The notes under the pieces are model-generated. The model worked only from the letters and a program-made list of their open reading frames with translations. It was not told the origin of the DNA and made no database searches. Of a stretch of DNA of 64,000 nucleotides, positions 1 through 11,200 are shown piece by piece. The position numbers and the translations under genes were made by a program. Origin of the DNA: Mesotaenium endlicherianum (Eukaryota; Streptophyta; Zygnematophyceae; Zygnematales; Mesotaeniaceae); assembly GCA_009602735.1 (NCBI GenBank), contig WELA01008032.1:1-64000 (forward strand), written 5' to 3'. Position 1 is the stretch's first letter; each line of letters opens with the position of its first letter.

Positions 1-475
1 GATGTCTATTAAGCCAGGACCTGCCTAGCACGAGATCAAAGAAACCAGTGTTGAGTACCTCAAATGTAAGCGTTTCAGTTAGAACTGCAATGATAGAACC
101 TAACTGCACCTCAATAGGCTTGGTTATAACTCCTCCCGGGATAGTTGAGGCATCTCCAAGGAATATTTTTCTATTCCCTTCGGTGACAGTAGGCAGCCTT
201 AGCCGCTTAACTAAGTCCTTATGAATAAAAGTATGTGACGCCCCTCCGTCAACAAATGCCCTCACCTTCCTACCTGCAATCATGCAATGCAGTAGGATAG
301 GGGGGACTGTCTTTTCCTGACTTTCGCATTGTTCTCCTGACGTAGCAAAGAAATGTTGGACATCAGGTGGAACAAGAGCATCCAGAGTGTGCACTCTCTG
401 GACGTCTATATTGCTGATGGTCTCCTTTATCTGTTTGTCAGGCATGCATAGTGAATCCAGTTCAGCAGGACCCAT
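1..475 (-). CDS. Pol polyprotein N-terminus, family A copy 1 (partial)
   Basis: This is the start of the pol gene of the family A chromovirus, cut by the left window edge. It corresponds by alignment to the start of the full-length pol gene at 44435-48151. The visible part covers the leader and the aspartic protease region with the DGGASH-type active site. It lies just downstream of gag in a different frame, as in the second copy. Treated as part of a mobile element, not a host gene. Confidence 0.6.
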   Translation of the reverse strand, partial: MGPAELDSLCMPDKQIKETISNIDVQRVHTLDALVPPDVQHFFATSGEQCESQEKTVPPILLHCMIAGRKVRAFVDGGASHTFIHKDLVKRLRLPTVTEGNRKIFLGDASTIPGGVITKPIEVQLGSIIAVLTETLTFEVLNTGFFDLVLGRSWLNRH

Positions 476-543
476 AATACCTGCTACGAGGGCAGCTAGT
501 GACGACTCACTATCTCTAGCATCCTCACAGTCAGTAGACTGGA

Positions 544-2022
544 TTACTGACTGTTGCTGTCTTTTAAAGGCTGGTCTTTTCTCTCGACCTTAGGCAGGTG
601 CTTGACCGGACACTGTTCTCTGTAGTGGCCTTTCTGCTGACAATGGTAGCAAGTAGATTTTGCTGAGGCTGGTCTCGGCTTAGTCCTACCACCACCCCTT
701 CCATAGCCACCTCGAGAGGGACCACCTCTACCTCTAGACTGAATAGCATTGTACTCATACTCATATTCATCACCCTGATTATCCTCAGCCTGGTCTCCTT
801 CAACTGCATTGTAGGAACCGTGGGGCTTTTTGACAATCTTAGACACCAAAGCGTTACTCTGGCGCTTGTGATTGAACTGCTGCTGATCCCAGGCGTCAGC
901 ATCCTGGATCAAGTCAGCCAGTTTCTCATACTTTTTCTCAGCAAAATGACCAGAGACCTCGGATTTCAAGCCATACCTGAAGTATGCTATCCTATACCGT
1001 TCTGGCAAATCAGGCTGCTTCATCATGTTCTCTTGGAACTTTTGAGCAAACTCAGCAACTGAAGTGGTCTGCTTCAGTGTCAGGGAGATCATCGCATAGA
1101 TAGCTTTCTCCTGCTGGTTGATGACATCAAACTTCTCATGCAACTTCTCGACAAACTCTACCCACGTAGGGTCACCGAGTTGCCGAGCCTTACGCTCTTC
1201 CTTCCAGTAAAGCCACCAGTCTGCGGCACTGCCTTTCAGTAGCGCACCGGTGTGCCTGACCTTCTCGTAATCTTGCAGTTCTGGGTAGTTCTCCAGCCAC
1301 TGCTCAACATCCGCGAGAAACTTGATCAGGTAATATTTTCTGTTTCCCTCAGGATCATAGTCCTGGGGAGGTTTCGGCTTGGGCTTACTAGGCCCTCGGC
1401 CACCACCACTAGTGGTGTGAGACCCCAGTTGGTCTCTGTCCCGGAGTAGGGACATTATGATTCTTTTGTCCTCCTGCTGGGACTGATACATGGTCGCCAT
1501 TTGCGACTGCATCTGAACGAACAATGCTCCCAAGTCTACATTTTGGGGTGGTAGATTAGCAAATGCAGCAGCAGCATTGGCATCTACTCGCTGAGTAGTG
1601 TCCTCAACAATCCCTCTTGCTCCTGCAGCAGCAATTCCTGCCGCATTCAGCCGGTCACGTATTTGACCTAGGGGTACATTGAGTTGTACGGCAGGAGGTG
1701 GGTTCAGAACATTGGCCCTTGATGCCATAAGTTCTTCAACAGTGCGCTCGTCAGCTGGCTGTCCTTCCCTCCTTTGTATATCTTCAGCGGCCTTTGCTAC
1801 TTGTTCAGCTTCTAGTCTGGCTATCTCCTCCTCAGCTTGCTGAGCTGCGACTGAGGCAATAGCAGCTGCCTCATCTGCAGCCTCCCTAGCTGCAGTATCC
1901 GCTACTGCTTCCGAATAGGTACGGTTTCCCGCTACATGGCTTTCCGCCTGGTTTTCGACATTCTCGTTATCCTGGTTCTCCATGTCTCGGGAGTTGCTAG
2001 TTTGAGACCTTGTCCTTACCAT
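544..2022 (-). CDS. Gag protein, family A copy 1
   Basis: A 492-residue Gag polyprotein of a Ty3/gypsy chromovirus. The N-terminal third is rich in Ala and Glu and probably helical. The middle (about residues 225-390) has the Trp- and Leu-rich pattern of a retrotransposon capsid domain. A basic Arg/Gly-rich linker follows, then one CCHC zinc knuckle, [14 protein letters not shown], near residue 460. Gag packages element RNA in cytoplasmic particles. The ORF looks whole and its product reads the same as that at 48220-49698. It starts just inside the primer-binding site. Confidence 0.92.
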   Translation of the reverse strand: MVRTRSQTSNSRDMENQDNENVENQAESHVAGNRTYSEAVADTAAREAADEAAAIASVAAQQAEEEIARLEAEQVAKAAEDIQRREGQPADERTVEELMASRANVLNPPPAVQLNVPLGQIRDRLNAAGIAAAGARGIVEDTTQRVDANAAAAFANLPPQNVDLGALFVQMQSQMATMYQSQQEDKRIIMSLLRDRDQLGSHTTSGGGRGPSKPKPKPPQDYDPEGNRKYYLIKFLADVEQWLENYPELQDYEKVRHTGALLKGSAADWWLYWKEERKARQLGDPTWVEFVEKLHEKFDVINQQEKAIYAMISLTLKQTTSVAEFAQKFQENMMKQPDLPERYRIAYFRYGLKSEVSGHFAEKKYEKLADLIQDADAWDQQQFNHKRQSNALVSKIVKKPHGSYNAVEGDQAEDNQGDEYEYEYNAIQSRGRGGPSRGGYGRGGGRTKPRPASAKSTCYHCQQKGHYREQCPVKHLPKVERKDQPLKDSNSQ

Positions 2023-2043
2023 ACAAAGAAGACTGTGATAACT

Positions 2044-2055
2044 GCTCCGATACCA
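2044..2055 (-). promoter_or_regulatory. Primer-binding site, initiator tRNA-Met type (family A copy 1)
   Basis: On the minus strand the bases next to the LTR read TGGTATCGGAGC, one mismatch from the common plant retrotransposon PBS complementary to the 3' end of initiator tRNA-Met. It fixes the element's orientation. Confidence 0.85.
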
Positions 2056-2056
2056 C

Positions 2057-2777
2057 TGAAATGAATCGACTTACCAAATAGGCGATTAACAATTAATAAA
2101 GATCTTTATATCAGCAAGTAATCTTTATGGTATTTCCGTTAACTAGTTAAACGGCAAAGGACAATACACTAGCAGGGAATAATACTCGTAAGTCAAATGC
2201 GAGTAAACTAGCATCAATGATGCAAATCAGTAAACTCATACATAAGCAAGGTTAGAAGACAGTGCGTATCAATGGCTTCTCGCCTTGGATTCAGATCTCT
2301 CTCAGTAAGCTGTACAAGAGAGTTGGCCTCGTTTCCGAATGCCGAACTCGAGAGCAATGCCTAGCATATGTACATGGAATGAGTTTACTGTTCAACGGTC
2401 AGTGCGATGGCACCGCCTACCCGGGAGTTAACCACGTTGGTAGGACCTCGGTTAACCAAATCCACCGCCATCTCCCATCATCCCGAATAGCCATCCATCA
2501 TAGGGATGTCATCTGGCTATTCATCTAGCATATCGCACTTAGATGCATATCAAGGCAATTCGCTGCTACCGAGTACGGAAGTCAACTTGCTGTCAAAGAA
2601 TGTGTCAGCAAGCTGACTTATATGGACTTTCAGCCTGCTGCTTTCGACTGAGTCAGCAAAGTGATAATTATGTAAAGTCCAGCAGACTGACTATTTAACT
2701 AAAGTTCAACAGGCTGAACTTAATTAACTATTATATTTAAATGAATATTATATCGACTAATATACTAATTCATTACA
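2057..2777 (-). repeat. 5' LTR of family A copy 1
   Basis: A 721-bp LTR closely similar to those at 41659-42377 and 49733-50478. Read on the plus strand it begins TGAAATGAATC and ends GATTCATTACA-like, giving TG...CA ends in both directions and a short imperfect inverted repeat. The U3 part (about 2580-2740) carries several short palindromes of the TCAGC-NN-GCTGA type. Confidence 0.9.
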
Positions 2778-2778
2778 A

Positions 2779-4911
2779 TTTGCCAATTGGTACAGAAAAT
2801 TCATCCAAGGCTTCTCGCACATAGCAGCCCCCCTGACAGATCTACTCAAGAAGGACAGGCTATATACATGGACCGAGAAAGAGAAAGAGGCATTTCAAGA
2901 GTTAAAGCAAAGATTGACCACATCCCCGGTGCTCACACTCCCAAGTCCAAACCCAGATTGGCCCTTCCACGTCATCACCGATGCATCTTCCTATGCAATA
3001 GGAGCAATCCTGCTTCAAGACCAAGGCAAGGGACTGCAGCCCATCGCCTACGAGTCAAGGAAGCTAAATCCAGCCGAGCAAAATTATACAACCACGGAGC
3101 GAGAGGCATTGGCGATTGTACATGCCTTGAAGGTTTGGCGCTGCTACGTTGAAGGACGCAAAGTACTGGTCACCACGGACCACGAGGCGTTAAAGCACCT
3201 CCAAACGCAGCCGTATCTCTCAAGGAGACAAGCAAGATGGAGCGGATACTTGCAACAATACAACATCACGATTCAGTACCAGCCCGGCAAGACAAACCCG
3301 GCTGACCCCCTCTCAAGACTGCAATTAAATGCAGTGATGGTATCCCTGAAGACAGATCTGGAAGCTCAATTTTCAGCCGCCTATGAAAGAGACCCTTACT
3401 ACAAGAACGGAGAAGCAGCCTTGGACCCATACAAGAAGCAAGAAGGCAATTATTGGGTGAGGCAAGATACGGGCCAGAGATGTGTTCCTAATGACTTAGA
3501 CCTCCGGCTCTTGCTTCTACGAGAAGCACACGACAACCCTCTTGGAGGACACTTCGGAATCCTAAGGACCACGGGCGGTCTAGCCAGGACTTATTGCTGG
3601 CCAGGCATGTCTAAGCAAGTCAAGGAGTACTGCAGGACCTGTGACACATGCCAAAGAATCAAGCCATCATCGCAAAAGGCGGGAGGACTCCTCCAACCAC
3701 TACCAATCCCCGAAAGACAATGGACGGACATCTCAATGGACCTTATCGTGGACTTGCCCGTGACACCTCGAGGCCATAATGCAATACTCACGGTGGTGGA
3801 CAGACTTTTCAAGATGGCTCATTTTATTCCCACGAGGACTAAGGCTACAGCACCACAACTTGCAAGACTCATCTTTGACAACATCTTCCGACTCCATGGA
3901 CTACCATCAAGAATTGTGTCGGATAGAGATCCAAGATTCACAAGCCATTTCTGGAAAAATCTCTTCAAGAACTTGGGTACATCGCTGGATATGTCCACTG
4001 CCTACCACCCGCAATCAGATGGGCAAACCGAGCGTATGAATCGTACTCTAAAGACCTCTTTAAAGGCCTACGTGTCTACTCTGGAGCAAGATTGGGGCAT
4101 GTACTTGACCCCCCTGGAGTCTGCCTACAACAACACGACGCAGGCCTCTACCCAAGAGTCCCCATTTTTCCTCAACTATGGCTTCCATCCAACCACGCCG
4201 CTGAGTTTCACGGCTGGCCATGATGAAGTACCTTCAGCAACAAATTTTATGGAGACATTAGAAGCGGCCCTTACAGCAGCGAAGAAAGCTCTACAACAGG
4301 CGCAAGATGCTCAAGCAAGAGTGGCAAACAGGTCCAGAAGAGAGATTACGTACAGAGTGGGTGACAACGTGTTACTATCGTCCAAGAATAATTCTCTAAA
4401 CAATAGGCCTGCCGGCAGCAAGTTCTCTCCCAAGTATTTGGGACCCTTTAAGATTATCCAGCAAGTCAACCCCGTTGCTTTCAAGCTAGAACTTCCCCAG
4501 ACTATGCACATCGACCCCGTATTCCACGCTTCCCTCTTCAAGCCATATGTGCAACCCGACAACAAGTTCCCAGGACGTGTGACAACCCCACCAGCCCCAA
4601 CAATAGTGGATGATCATTTGGAGTACGAAGTGGAAGACATAGTGGCTATGAGAAATTTCAGGAGACAGCAGCAATACTTGATCAAGTGGAAAGGATATCC
4701 AAATTCGGAGAATAGTTGGGTGATGGCGCATTACCTTGACAAAGTTCAGAGAAAGTTGAAGCGCTTCTATGCCGCCAACCCCCATCTTGGACCAGCCCCA
4801 AGTCTCTCTACTAGAAGCCCGAGGACTTCAGGGAGGCAGCCTGCCACCATCAAGAAGCAGCAGAAGACCGCTTGGAGGCAGCCTGCAAGAACAAGAAAGA
4901 GGAAAAATTGA
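2779..4911 (+). CDS. Pol polyprotein C-terminal part, family D (RT end, RNase H, integrase, chromodomain)
   Basis: An open frame runs from the insertion junction to a stop at 4911. It starts in the reverse transcriptase connection (FANWYRKFI), continues through RNase H (TDASSYAIGAILLQ; TTDHEALKHL), then the integrase HHCC zinc region (CRTCDTCQRIKPSSQ), the DDE core (MDLIVDLPVT; SDRDPRFTSHFW; AYHPQSDGQTERMNR), and ends with a chromodomain (YEVEDIVAMRN; YLIKWKGYPNSENSW). The chromodomain defines it as a chromovirus; such domains are known to bind methylated H3K9 and steer integration to heterochromatin. The N-terminal part of Pol is outside the window. Confidence 0.9.
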   Translation, partial: FANWYRKFIQGFSHIAAPLTDLLKKDRLYTWTEKEKEAFQELKQRLTTSPVLTLPSPNPDWPFHVITDASSYAIGAILLQDQGKGLQPIAYESRKLNPAEQNYTTTEREALAIVHALKVWRCYVEGRKVLVTTDHEALKHLQTQPYLSRRQARWSGYLQQYNITIQYQPGKTNPADPLSRLQLNAVMVSLKTDLEAQFSAAYERDPYYKNGEAALDPYKKQEGNYWVRQDTGQRCVPNDLDLRLLLLREAHDNPLGGHFGILRTTGGLARTYCWPGMSKQVKEYCRTCDTCQRIKPSSQKAGGLLQPLPIPERQWTDISMDLIVDLPVTPRGHNAILTVVDRLFKMAHFIPTRTKATAPQLARLIFDNIFRLHGLPSRIVSDRDPRFTSHFWKNLFKNLGTSLDMSTAYHPQSDGQTERMNRTLKTSLKAYVSTLEQDWGMYLTPLESAYNNTTQASTQESPFFLNYGFHPTTPLSFTAGHDEVPSATNFMETLEAALTAAKKALQQAQDAQARVANRSRREITYRVGDNVLLSSKNNSLNNRPAGSKFSPKYLGPFKIIQQVNPVAFKLELPQTMHIDPVFHASLFKPYVQPDNKFPGRVTTPPAPTIVDDHLEYEVEDIVAMRNFRRQQQYLIKWKGYPNSENSWVMAHYLDKVQRKLKRFYAANPHLGPAPSLSTRSPRTSGRQPATIKKQQKTAWRQPARTRKRKN

Positions 4912-5680
4912 CATTAGACACTCTTCTCTTCTCGCAGTTTCTGGACAGAAAACTAAAACTGCTACTGGTGAAAGGTCTCTGCATAATAAATTTTGAAAAG
5001 TTACCTGGCTGTATTCCATAAGTAGCCGGTCATTTAGAGTCCAAGTTTGCTCAATTTGAAGCACTGGTGAGAGAGATATGATGCTCTAAGTAGAAGGGGG
5101 TCAAGCTGCTGGCATTGTTAGGGCAGAATATGCCTTCTGACATTGTGCCCTCCCCTGAACTTGGAATGCTCTGAAACTCAAGACTCTGGTAGAACATCTT
5201 ACAGCGCCCAATTTGAGACTTAGTTTGCAGAATTTGGAGAAGTATAGAAGGACTTATGATTTTCAGAAGTTTCTGCACAGATTTGGAGGAGTGCCTACTC
5301 TCTCAGCTCTCAACGACACTCCAGAAATTAGAATGCTCTCAAATATGGTGACCCGGTAGAATTCTCCGACGCGGTCCGTCGGGCACTTGAATTTTCAGAT
5401 TTGGAGCAGTTCTGTGGACGCTATGAATTTTTGAATTTGTGGCAGATTCTGGGCCAACTTGTACAGTTTTCTTTATCATCAAGGAGTAGGCTAGCCAATA
5501 AGGTCACACCACCCACGACCTTGCCTAGTCTACCTTACATGTGGAGCACCTGACTTGGCGCCTTGGACTAATCCTCCTCACATGCGTGGCATCTGACTTG
5601 AAGCTGTTGACTAGTCTGCTCCACATGTGTAAGACCTTACTTGACGCGCCGAGACGTCGCTTTTTCTGTCGGGGGGGTGA
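4912..5680 (+). other. Noncoding 3' region of family D with polypurine tract
   Basis: About 770 bp between the pol stop and the 3' LTR with no recognisable gene. It ends in a G-rich run at about 5670-5678 (TCGGGGGGGTGA) directly before the LTR, which is where a plus-strand-priming polypurine tract is expected. Confidence 0.65.
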
Positions 5681-6175
5681 TGTAGTGATTTGAGTTATTA
5701 TATATTAGTTTGCATATATTAATGTTTTCAAATATATTTGGAGTAGTATTGTGTGGAGTCAAGTGTGAATAGGTACTCCAGTAACTTGGTTCATGTCCTT
5801 TGAACCTTCCAAGGCATTTTCGAGGAAAGACCTAGAAGAACTCCACGTGGCAGAAGTCAAATGTGCCATTTTTTAGGTCAAAAGGACATGTGTACATTAT
5901 TCTAGAAAGAGGTGGCAAGTTTTGGGATGTGTTGGGTGCCAACACATCAACATACACTTTCCTAGAAATTACTTATGTAGCAAGTATATAAACAAGAGCT
6001 AGAACATAGAAAGACATTCCAGAATCACTCTTGTACTTGCCAAAATCCAGAAATATATTAACTTTCAAGAAGCCATCTCTCTTTCAAGAAGCTACCACTT
6101 GTGTTCAAAGATCCTTGTCTTGAATAGATAAAGTATTATATTTCACTAAGTACTTTATCTATCTGTTTCACTACA
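5681..6175 (+). repeat. 3' LTR of family D
   Basis: A 495-bp LTR beginning TGTAGTG and ending CACTACA, a perfect 7-bp terminal inverted repeat. A TATA box (TATATAAA at 5985-5992) fits an LTR promoter. It follows a G-rich polypurine-like tract. The partner 5' LTR is outside the window, so the boundary rests on termini and context only. Confidence 0.75.
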
Positions 6176-8226
6176 CTTAAGGTTCTTGGGTTCACAAGCG
6201 AGCAAATTGTAGTTTGCAGAAATCACACTCTAAGCAGCTTGGCATACAACGTCAGATTCAGAGAAAATCGCCCTTTAGGCTTTCGCTTAACTTTCACAAA
6301 GTCACAGCTTACAAAACTCTGAAACTACACGTCTATGCTGGCCTAGGTCAAGCTCTTCACTTAACACCGCGCCTTAACAGCTCTTCACTGCCAGGCTAGG
6401 CTCACTCAGTTCTTTACTGAGAGCTTTATTTGTCAATACTTACTCTCTGTCTTCGAGATGCGAATGCGACTTCTGAGAACTTGGAAATTAACACACAACT
6501 CACCATTTTAAGGCTGCTTCACCCACACTTGTGGCGTTCGGCCGATTGTGTGCTAATCTTCTTGCAGATTCTATTCTAAAGTTCTCCTACTTTCAACAGT
6601 GAGATTCCCTCTTGAGAACTCCTACACTCCTAACTTATCTATGTTACACTGAGAAGAATCTTCAGCGTCGGCAGAAGCGTGGGGCCTCGGCTCTCCAATG
6701 GCCTTGGGAACTCCTTCTTCTTCTTCGCGCCCTTCTTCTCCTTCCTTCTTCTCCTTCTGCTCCTTCTGCTTCTTGGCAAAAGTGCGTGAGAGTGAATGAC
6801 ATGTCTCAGGCAAGATTCGTGCCTTCCGCAGGCACCACACAGCGTCATCTTTCGAGAATGCCATGCTTAGTCACAAAGCTTAGCTGCATGTCGCTTTCGC
6901 CTAGCCATGCTCAATCCAAACTCGTAGTCACTCGGCATGCATGCACACCTCGTGACTGTCGCGCGTGGCTGCTTAGCTTCTCAGCTGGGAGTCACGCCTA
7001 ATTGGCTCATGGCTAAGAACTCCTGAGCGGCGTGTACAAGCAAATGCCACTTGCTCAAGATTCCCCACCAGGCGGCTGTAACCTATCTTGGCATTGCGAC
7101 CATGACCTGGCTTAATTTGCCAGTCACGCAGTACCTGACTTGGTACCTGCTGGGCGGCTCATCACTGATCCCCAGCTTCTAGCCTCGCGGCTATCTATGC
7201 TGTCAAAACCTCCCCCATTCCTGGGTGTGGGGCACATTGACATTGACCCCTTGCCAGTGGTCTTGACGCCGACATAACCGCTGACTGCGATGTATTCAGT
7301 CAAGTGGTCGATGAGTCAACGCTGACTTTTTGTACCTGGGTGGCCGTAGCTTGCGCTGCGTGTGCGGCACCGTCAAACGGATAGTAGTCGCGACACACAT
7401 GCCGCAAAAACATGTGAATTTTGATTAAATTCACCAAGATGCACAACATACTGATTTTTTTCGCTAATTGCAAATCCTTTGATTTTTTCTCAAAGAATGG
7501 CCTCCTGGACAAAAGAGTTAACACCCTATGGGCCTGTCGCCGTTCCGCATAATAACTGGAATGAAAAAGTCAAGCTGAGGTCCTTACCCTCAGTCAAATC
7601 CAGGTCAACCTTGTCCGATTTACTCTGCTTGGACTTCTTGGATTGTCTGGGAGCAATTCTGACTCTAGATCGTACTTTGACTTACCGCTCCTGCTGCGCG
7701 AAGGTGCGCGTGTCTTAGCGACACAGCTTCATCCAGCTTCATGCGTTACACCTAACGAGTCACTTCTCCCCTCGCATCGTGCATACGTCGCTCGAGAATC
7801 TACTTGCATTGCCTGCTTGCTCCACCAAGCTTGGCGAGGCGACCACGAAATTAAAACACTAGTGAATTGTTGTTTTTATTTGTTCAAACATTTCATTGTC
7901 AATCATTGTTTCTCATACTTTTGGAATGAAATGCCGGTCCAGGTAATTACACCAATCCACACTAAATACACTCCAGACTCCTAACCCCCCAGGGTTTTCA
8001 GCGTCACGCATAATTTGCTCTCAATTTGTTCATGATTAAAAACGCTTCTCGTAAATCGTTCTACGCCTATACTATGGTGGAAGTTTAATCAGGTGTAGTG
8101 GGATATGTCTGCAGTTATATATGTTGGACAGATTCTTAAAAGAACATCTGTAAAGCTACAGGATGTTGCGCTGTGACTTGCTCTTACATGTACTTTTTTT
8201 TAAGTAAATTCAGCTGAGTCGCCCTC
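6176..8226. other. Intergenic; no recognised gene
   Basis: About 2 kb between the family D LTR and the next host gene. It has TC- and CTT-rich stretches (for example 6710-6770) and short ORFs without recognisable domains. The last part (about 8100-8226) is probably the 5' untranslated region of the gene that starts at 8227; an in-frame stop at 8215-8217 precedes its ATG. Confidence 0.5.
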
Positions 8227-11200
8227 ATGTCGAGCTCTCGAAGAAGAAGCAAGGATGACAAGGAGGATGCTGGTCGGGGCGATAGAGAACGGAAACGAAG
8301 GTCAAGCCGCATGGATAGTAGTTCTGGTGCAGGCGGGCACCGTCGAAAGGACAAGGTAGAGGCGGATGCAAAAGCCCGGAGAAACGGAAAGGGCCACATT
8401 GAGGCAGATTATGGTGAAGCGGAAGATTATAGTGAGAAAATTCCTACTGACAAGTATAGCGGCAGGCATGGTCATAGGCAGGATAGCAAAAGGCACACGG
8501 CTATTGTGGACAATAATCAATTTAATTTTGTAGATATTGATGCACCTGCTGATCAACCTGGGGTAGTCACTTTAGAGACTTTGGCAGCTGGGACCATAGG
8601 CGATGAGATTGACGAAAGGGCATGCTTGAATTCTGTGGATGTAACCAGTGCTGATCAGTTCAAAGGCTTGACAACCATTGATGCAACAATCCGTAGTGAT
8701 AAAAGAGAACGTGGTAAAAGGAGGCGACACGATGATGAACACAAAGATGTGAGAAGCAACAGAAGGCGAGATAGTAAATCGCATAAAAGCTCATTCGTAG
8801 AGGAGATCGATACTTTGGATCATGTCTTAACTACTGATCAGAGAAACCAGTCTGTTCTAGAATCACAGAGGGGAGGTCCAGGGGAACCGCTGCAAGATAC
8901 AATAACTGATGCTGACTGTCAGCGAGGGGATTCCCTAAGTGACCTGAAAGTAGTGGAGGTCGAGGCAAGGTCTGAGAGGGAGATTCGTAGAGAGGAGAAA
9001 CGTGATAGATCAGAGAAAGAGAAGCGGAAACATTTGAAAGGGGAGAGGAGTTTTGGAGGGGATAGGGACGAGAAAAGAGATGAAAATGGGCGGCATTCGA
9101 AAGAAAATAGGAGCACTAGAGGTGCAAGGGAGGATGCAAACGACGATGGCGAACAAGGAAGGAGAAGGGAGAGGAAGGACGGGGATAGACGTGAGAAACA
9201 CAGGAGCCGCAGGATTACTGACCAGAGTGCAGGTGACGACAACAGGGTTTCTGAGCCAGCTCACGAACTACAGACTGCTGGCAATGAGGCAGCGTATGAC
9301 CCAATCATGGGACTCGAGGAGCTCGTCCATGATGAGCTTGATGCTGGAAACTGCAGTAACGACTTGACAGGGGCCCCTGATGATATGCGCAATAGAGACG
9401 TCCACAGCATACAGGAAGATATGGGTGGGGACAAAGAAGCGGAGGTAGAGGCAGTCGATGATGAAGGCCTTGTGGATGCTGCCTTCAGCGTTGGAGACGA
9501 GGCGGGCGGGTGGGAAGGTCGGGATGATGCTCAGCTGGGAAGAGAAGATACGGAAGAGAGAGTTCCTCATGACGGTGAAGTGGGCGCAGATGAGGAAGAG
9601 GAACCTGAGACTCCTTCCAGCCCCGCCCCTCGCCGAAGGCGAGCAAGAAGGTGGGATACGGATGAGCCTGCTCAAATAACAGCAGACACGGTCAACGTTG
9701 TGGAGTCATCCGAAGCTCGAGGCAGGCTGGCTGGAGGGGAAGAGATGACCACTAGGGGGGAGACCGGGGAGAAGCAGCAGTTTGAGAAAGGTCGGTCACC
9801 ATGGAGTGCGCGGGAAGAGCTGAGGCAGGAGCTAGAGCGCGAAAAGACGCGCGAGCAGGTGTTACAGGAGTATCAGGCAGGGGCTGAGCATGAGGGGGGC
9901 GACCCAGGGCCGCCGTCAAACGAGAATCACTTCCCTGTTGGGAGCGCAGGTGAGAAGAAAGCTTGACGCGCCGTGGAATCCTTAGAAATTCCTAAATCTT
10001 GTCAGTTTCCTGCTGCTTCTTTTTGTCGTGTCGTCCTATCTGCTCCACGGGGTGCCAGAGCACTCATTGGATCATTGTGGCCTGTCAAGAGCCTGTGGTT
10101 GGATCGGGACCCAAGGGGTGGGTGCTTGGCGGGCGAGTCTTGACAGCCTCTTCTGTCCTCCACCTGGTATCATGCAAGAATGGGGCATCTATGCTGTTTT
10201 TGGCCACGTGTTCTGATCTTGCAATCTGAGCGCGATAGCTTGACACTGTTGGACACGTCTAGCCCATCCTTTCTGGAACCGATCTTAGGTCAGATTTTGC
10301 AAAGAAGGCGTAAACAAATTAAGTGGCGTTCATTACATGTCGACGTTGTAGGCATGGTTTCGATATTCTGAGCGCCTATGGGACATAATCTGAGCGTGTA
10401 CAGTGTGCAGTGATGCTGGAGGCAGTTGCTGGTCCTTTGCCCTGCTAATGATGCAGCAGAGCATCAAAGCAGCTTCCTTGCAAGGGGTGGCCGTTCCCCT
10501 GACGTGTGTGCTCCTCTGATGTGGGCTTGGGCTTGCAGAGTGGAGAGTGCAGGAAGAGATGCGGAACACCGAGCTTGAGAGGGAGCTCGAGAAGAGGATC
10601 CGCCGACGGCGTGAGGACCCTGGGGACCGCGACAGGTGGCGGAAGGACAATGCCAAAAGCAACACCAGCCCTGACTGGCGGCGGAGGAGAGATGACAGCC
10701 GTGGGCGGGGACGCGTGGGAGGAGGAGGCCAGGACCGTTGGAGCCAACGAGACTCGAGGGATGCGAGGAGAGACGAGAGGGAGCGCGGCGGCAGAGACGA
10801 TCGGAAGCAGCCCAGTAGCAGGGGGAAGAGGGCAGGGGATGACTGGCCGAGGGAGTCTCGTGGCAGGGAGGAGCTCCGAGGCAGTGACAGTGAGGGGGGT
10901 GGTGGGGAGCACGAGGAGAGGCGGGAAAGGGAGCGGAGCACTCAGAGGTACCGGCAGGGGGGGGGTGCGAGGGGGGACGATGCTGCTGATGGAGGTGCTA
11001 AAAGAAAGTCTCGGGTTGAGCTCGACGAAGGAGCAGGTGTAAACAGAGGCGAGTGCGGGAGAGGGGAGAGGCAGGAGGGCAATCGGCAAGGGAGGGATGA
11101 TGCTCGGGGTGTTGTTGATGGTTTGGAAGACCGTAGAGCTTCTTACGACAGGAGAAGGGAGAGAGGGAGGGGCGGAGAAAGCCAGGAGCTGGAGAGAGGG

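Larger units (their letters stand above)
1..2777 (-). mobile_element. Ty3/gypsy chromovirus, family A, copy 1 (left part outside window)
   Basis: This is the 5' part of a minus-strand LTR retrotransposon. It holds the 5' LTR at 2057-2777, a primer-binding site, gag at 544-2022 and the start of pol running off the left edge. Its Gag protein reads the same as that of the second family A copy near 48-50 kb, so both insertions look young. The LTR right end abuts the interrupted pol gene of a plus-strand element (family D), so this is a nested insertion. The next five bases, ATTTG, are the expected target duplication; the partner lies outside the window. The part seen looks whole. Confidence 0.93.
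2778..6175 (+). mobile_element. Ty3/gypsy chromovirus, family D, 3' part
   Basis: This is the right-hand part of a plus-strand chromovirus interrupted by family A copy 1. It contains the end of reverse transcriptase, RNase H, integrase and chromodomain (to 4911), about 770 bp of noncoding sequence, a purine-rich tract and a 3' LTR at 5681-6175. The left part lies outside the window. It was in place before the family A element inserted. Apart from that insertion, the visible pol reading frame looks intact. Confidence 0.9.

Noticed and set aside
2262-2528. 88-codon ORF repeated at 41864 and 49939
   Set aside because: It lies within the family A LTR, so its recurrence reflects the LTR repeat, not a gene.
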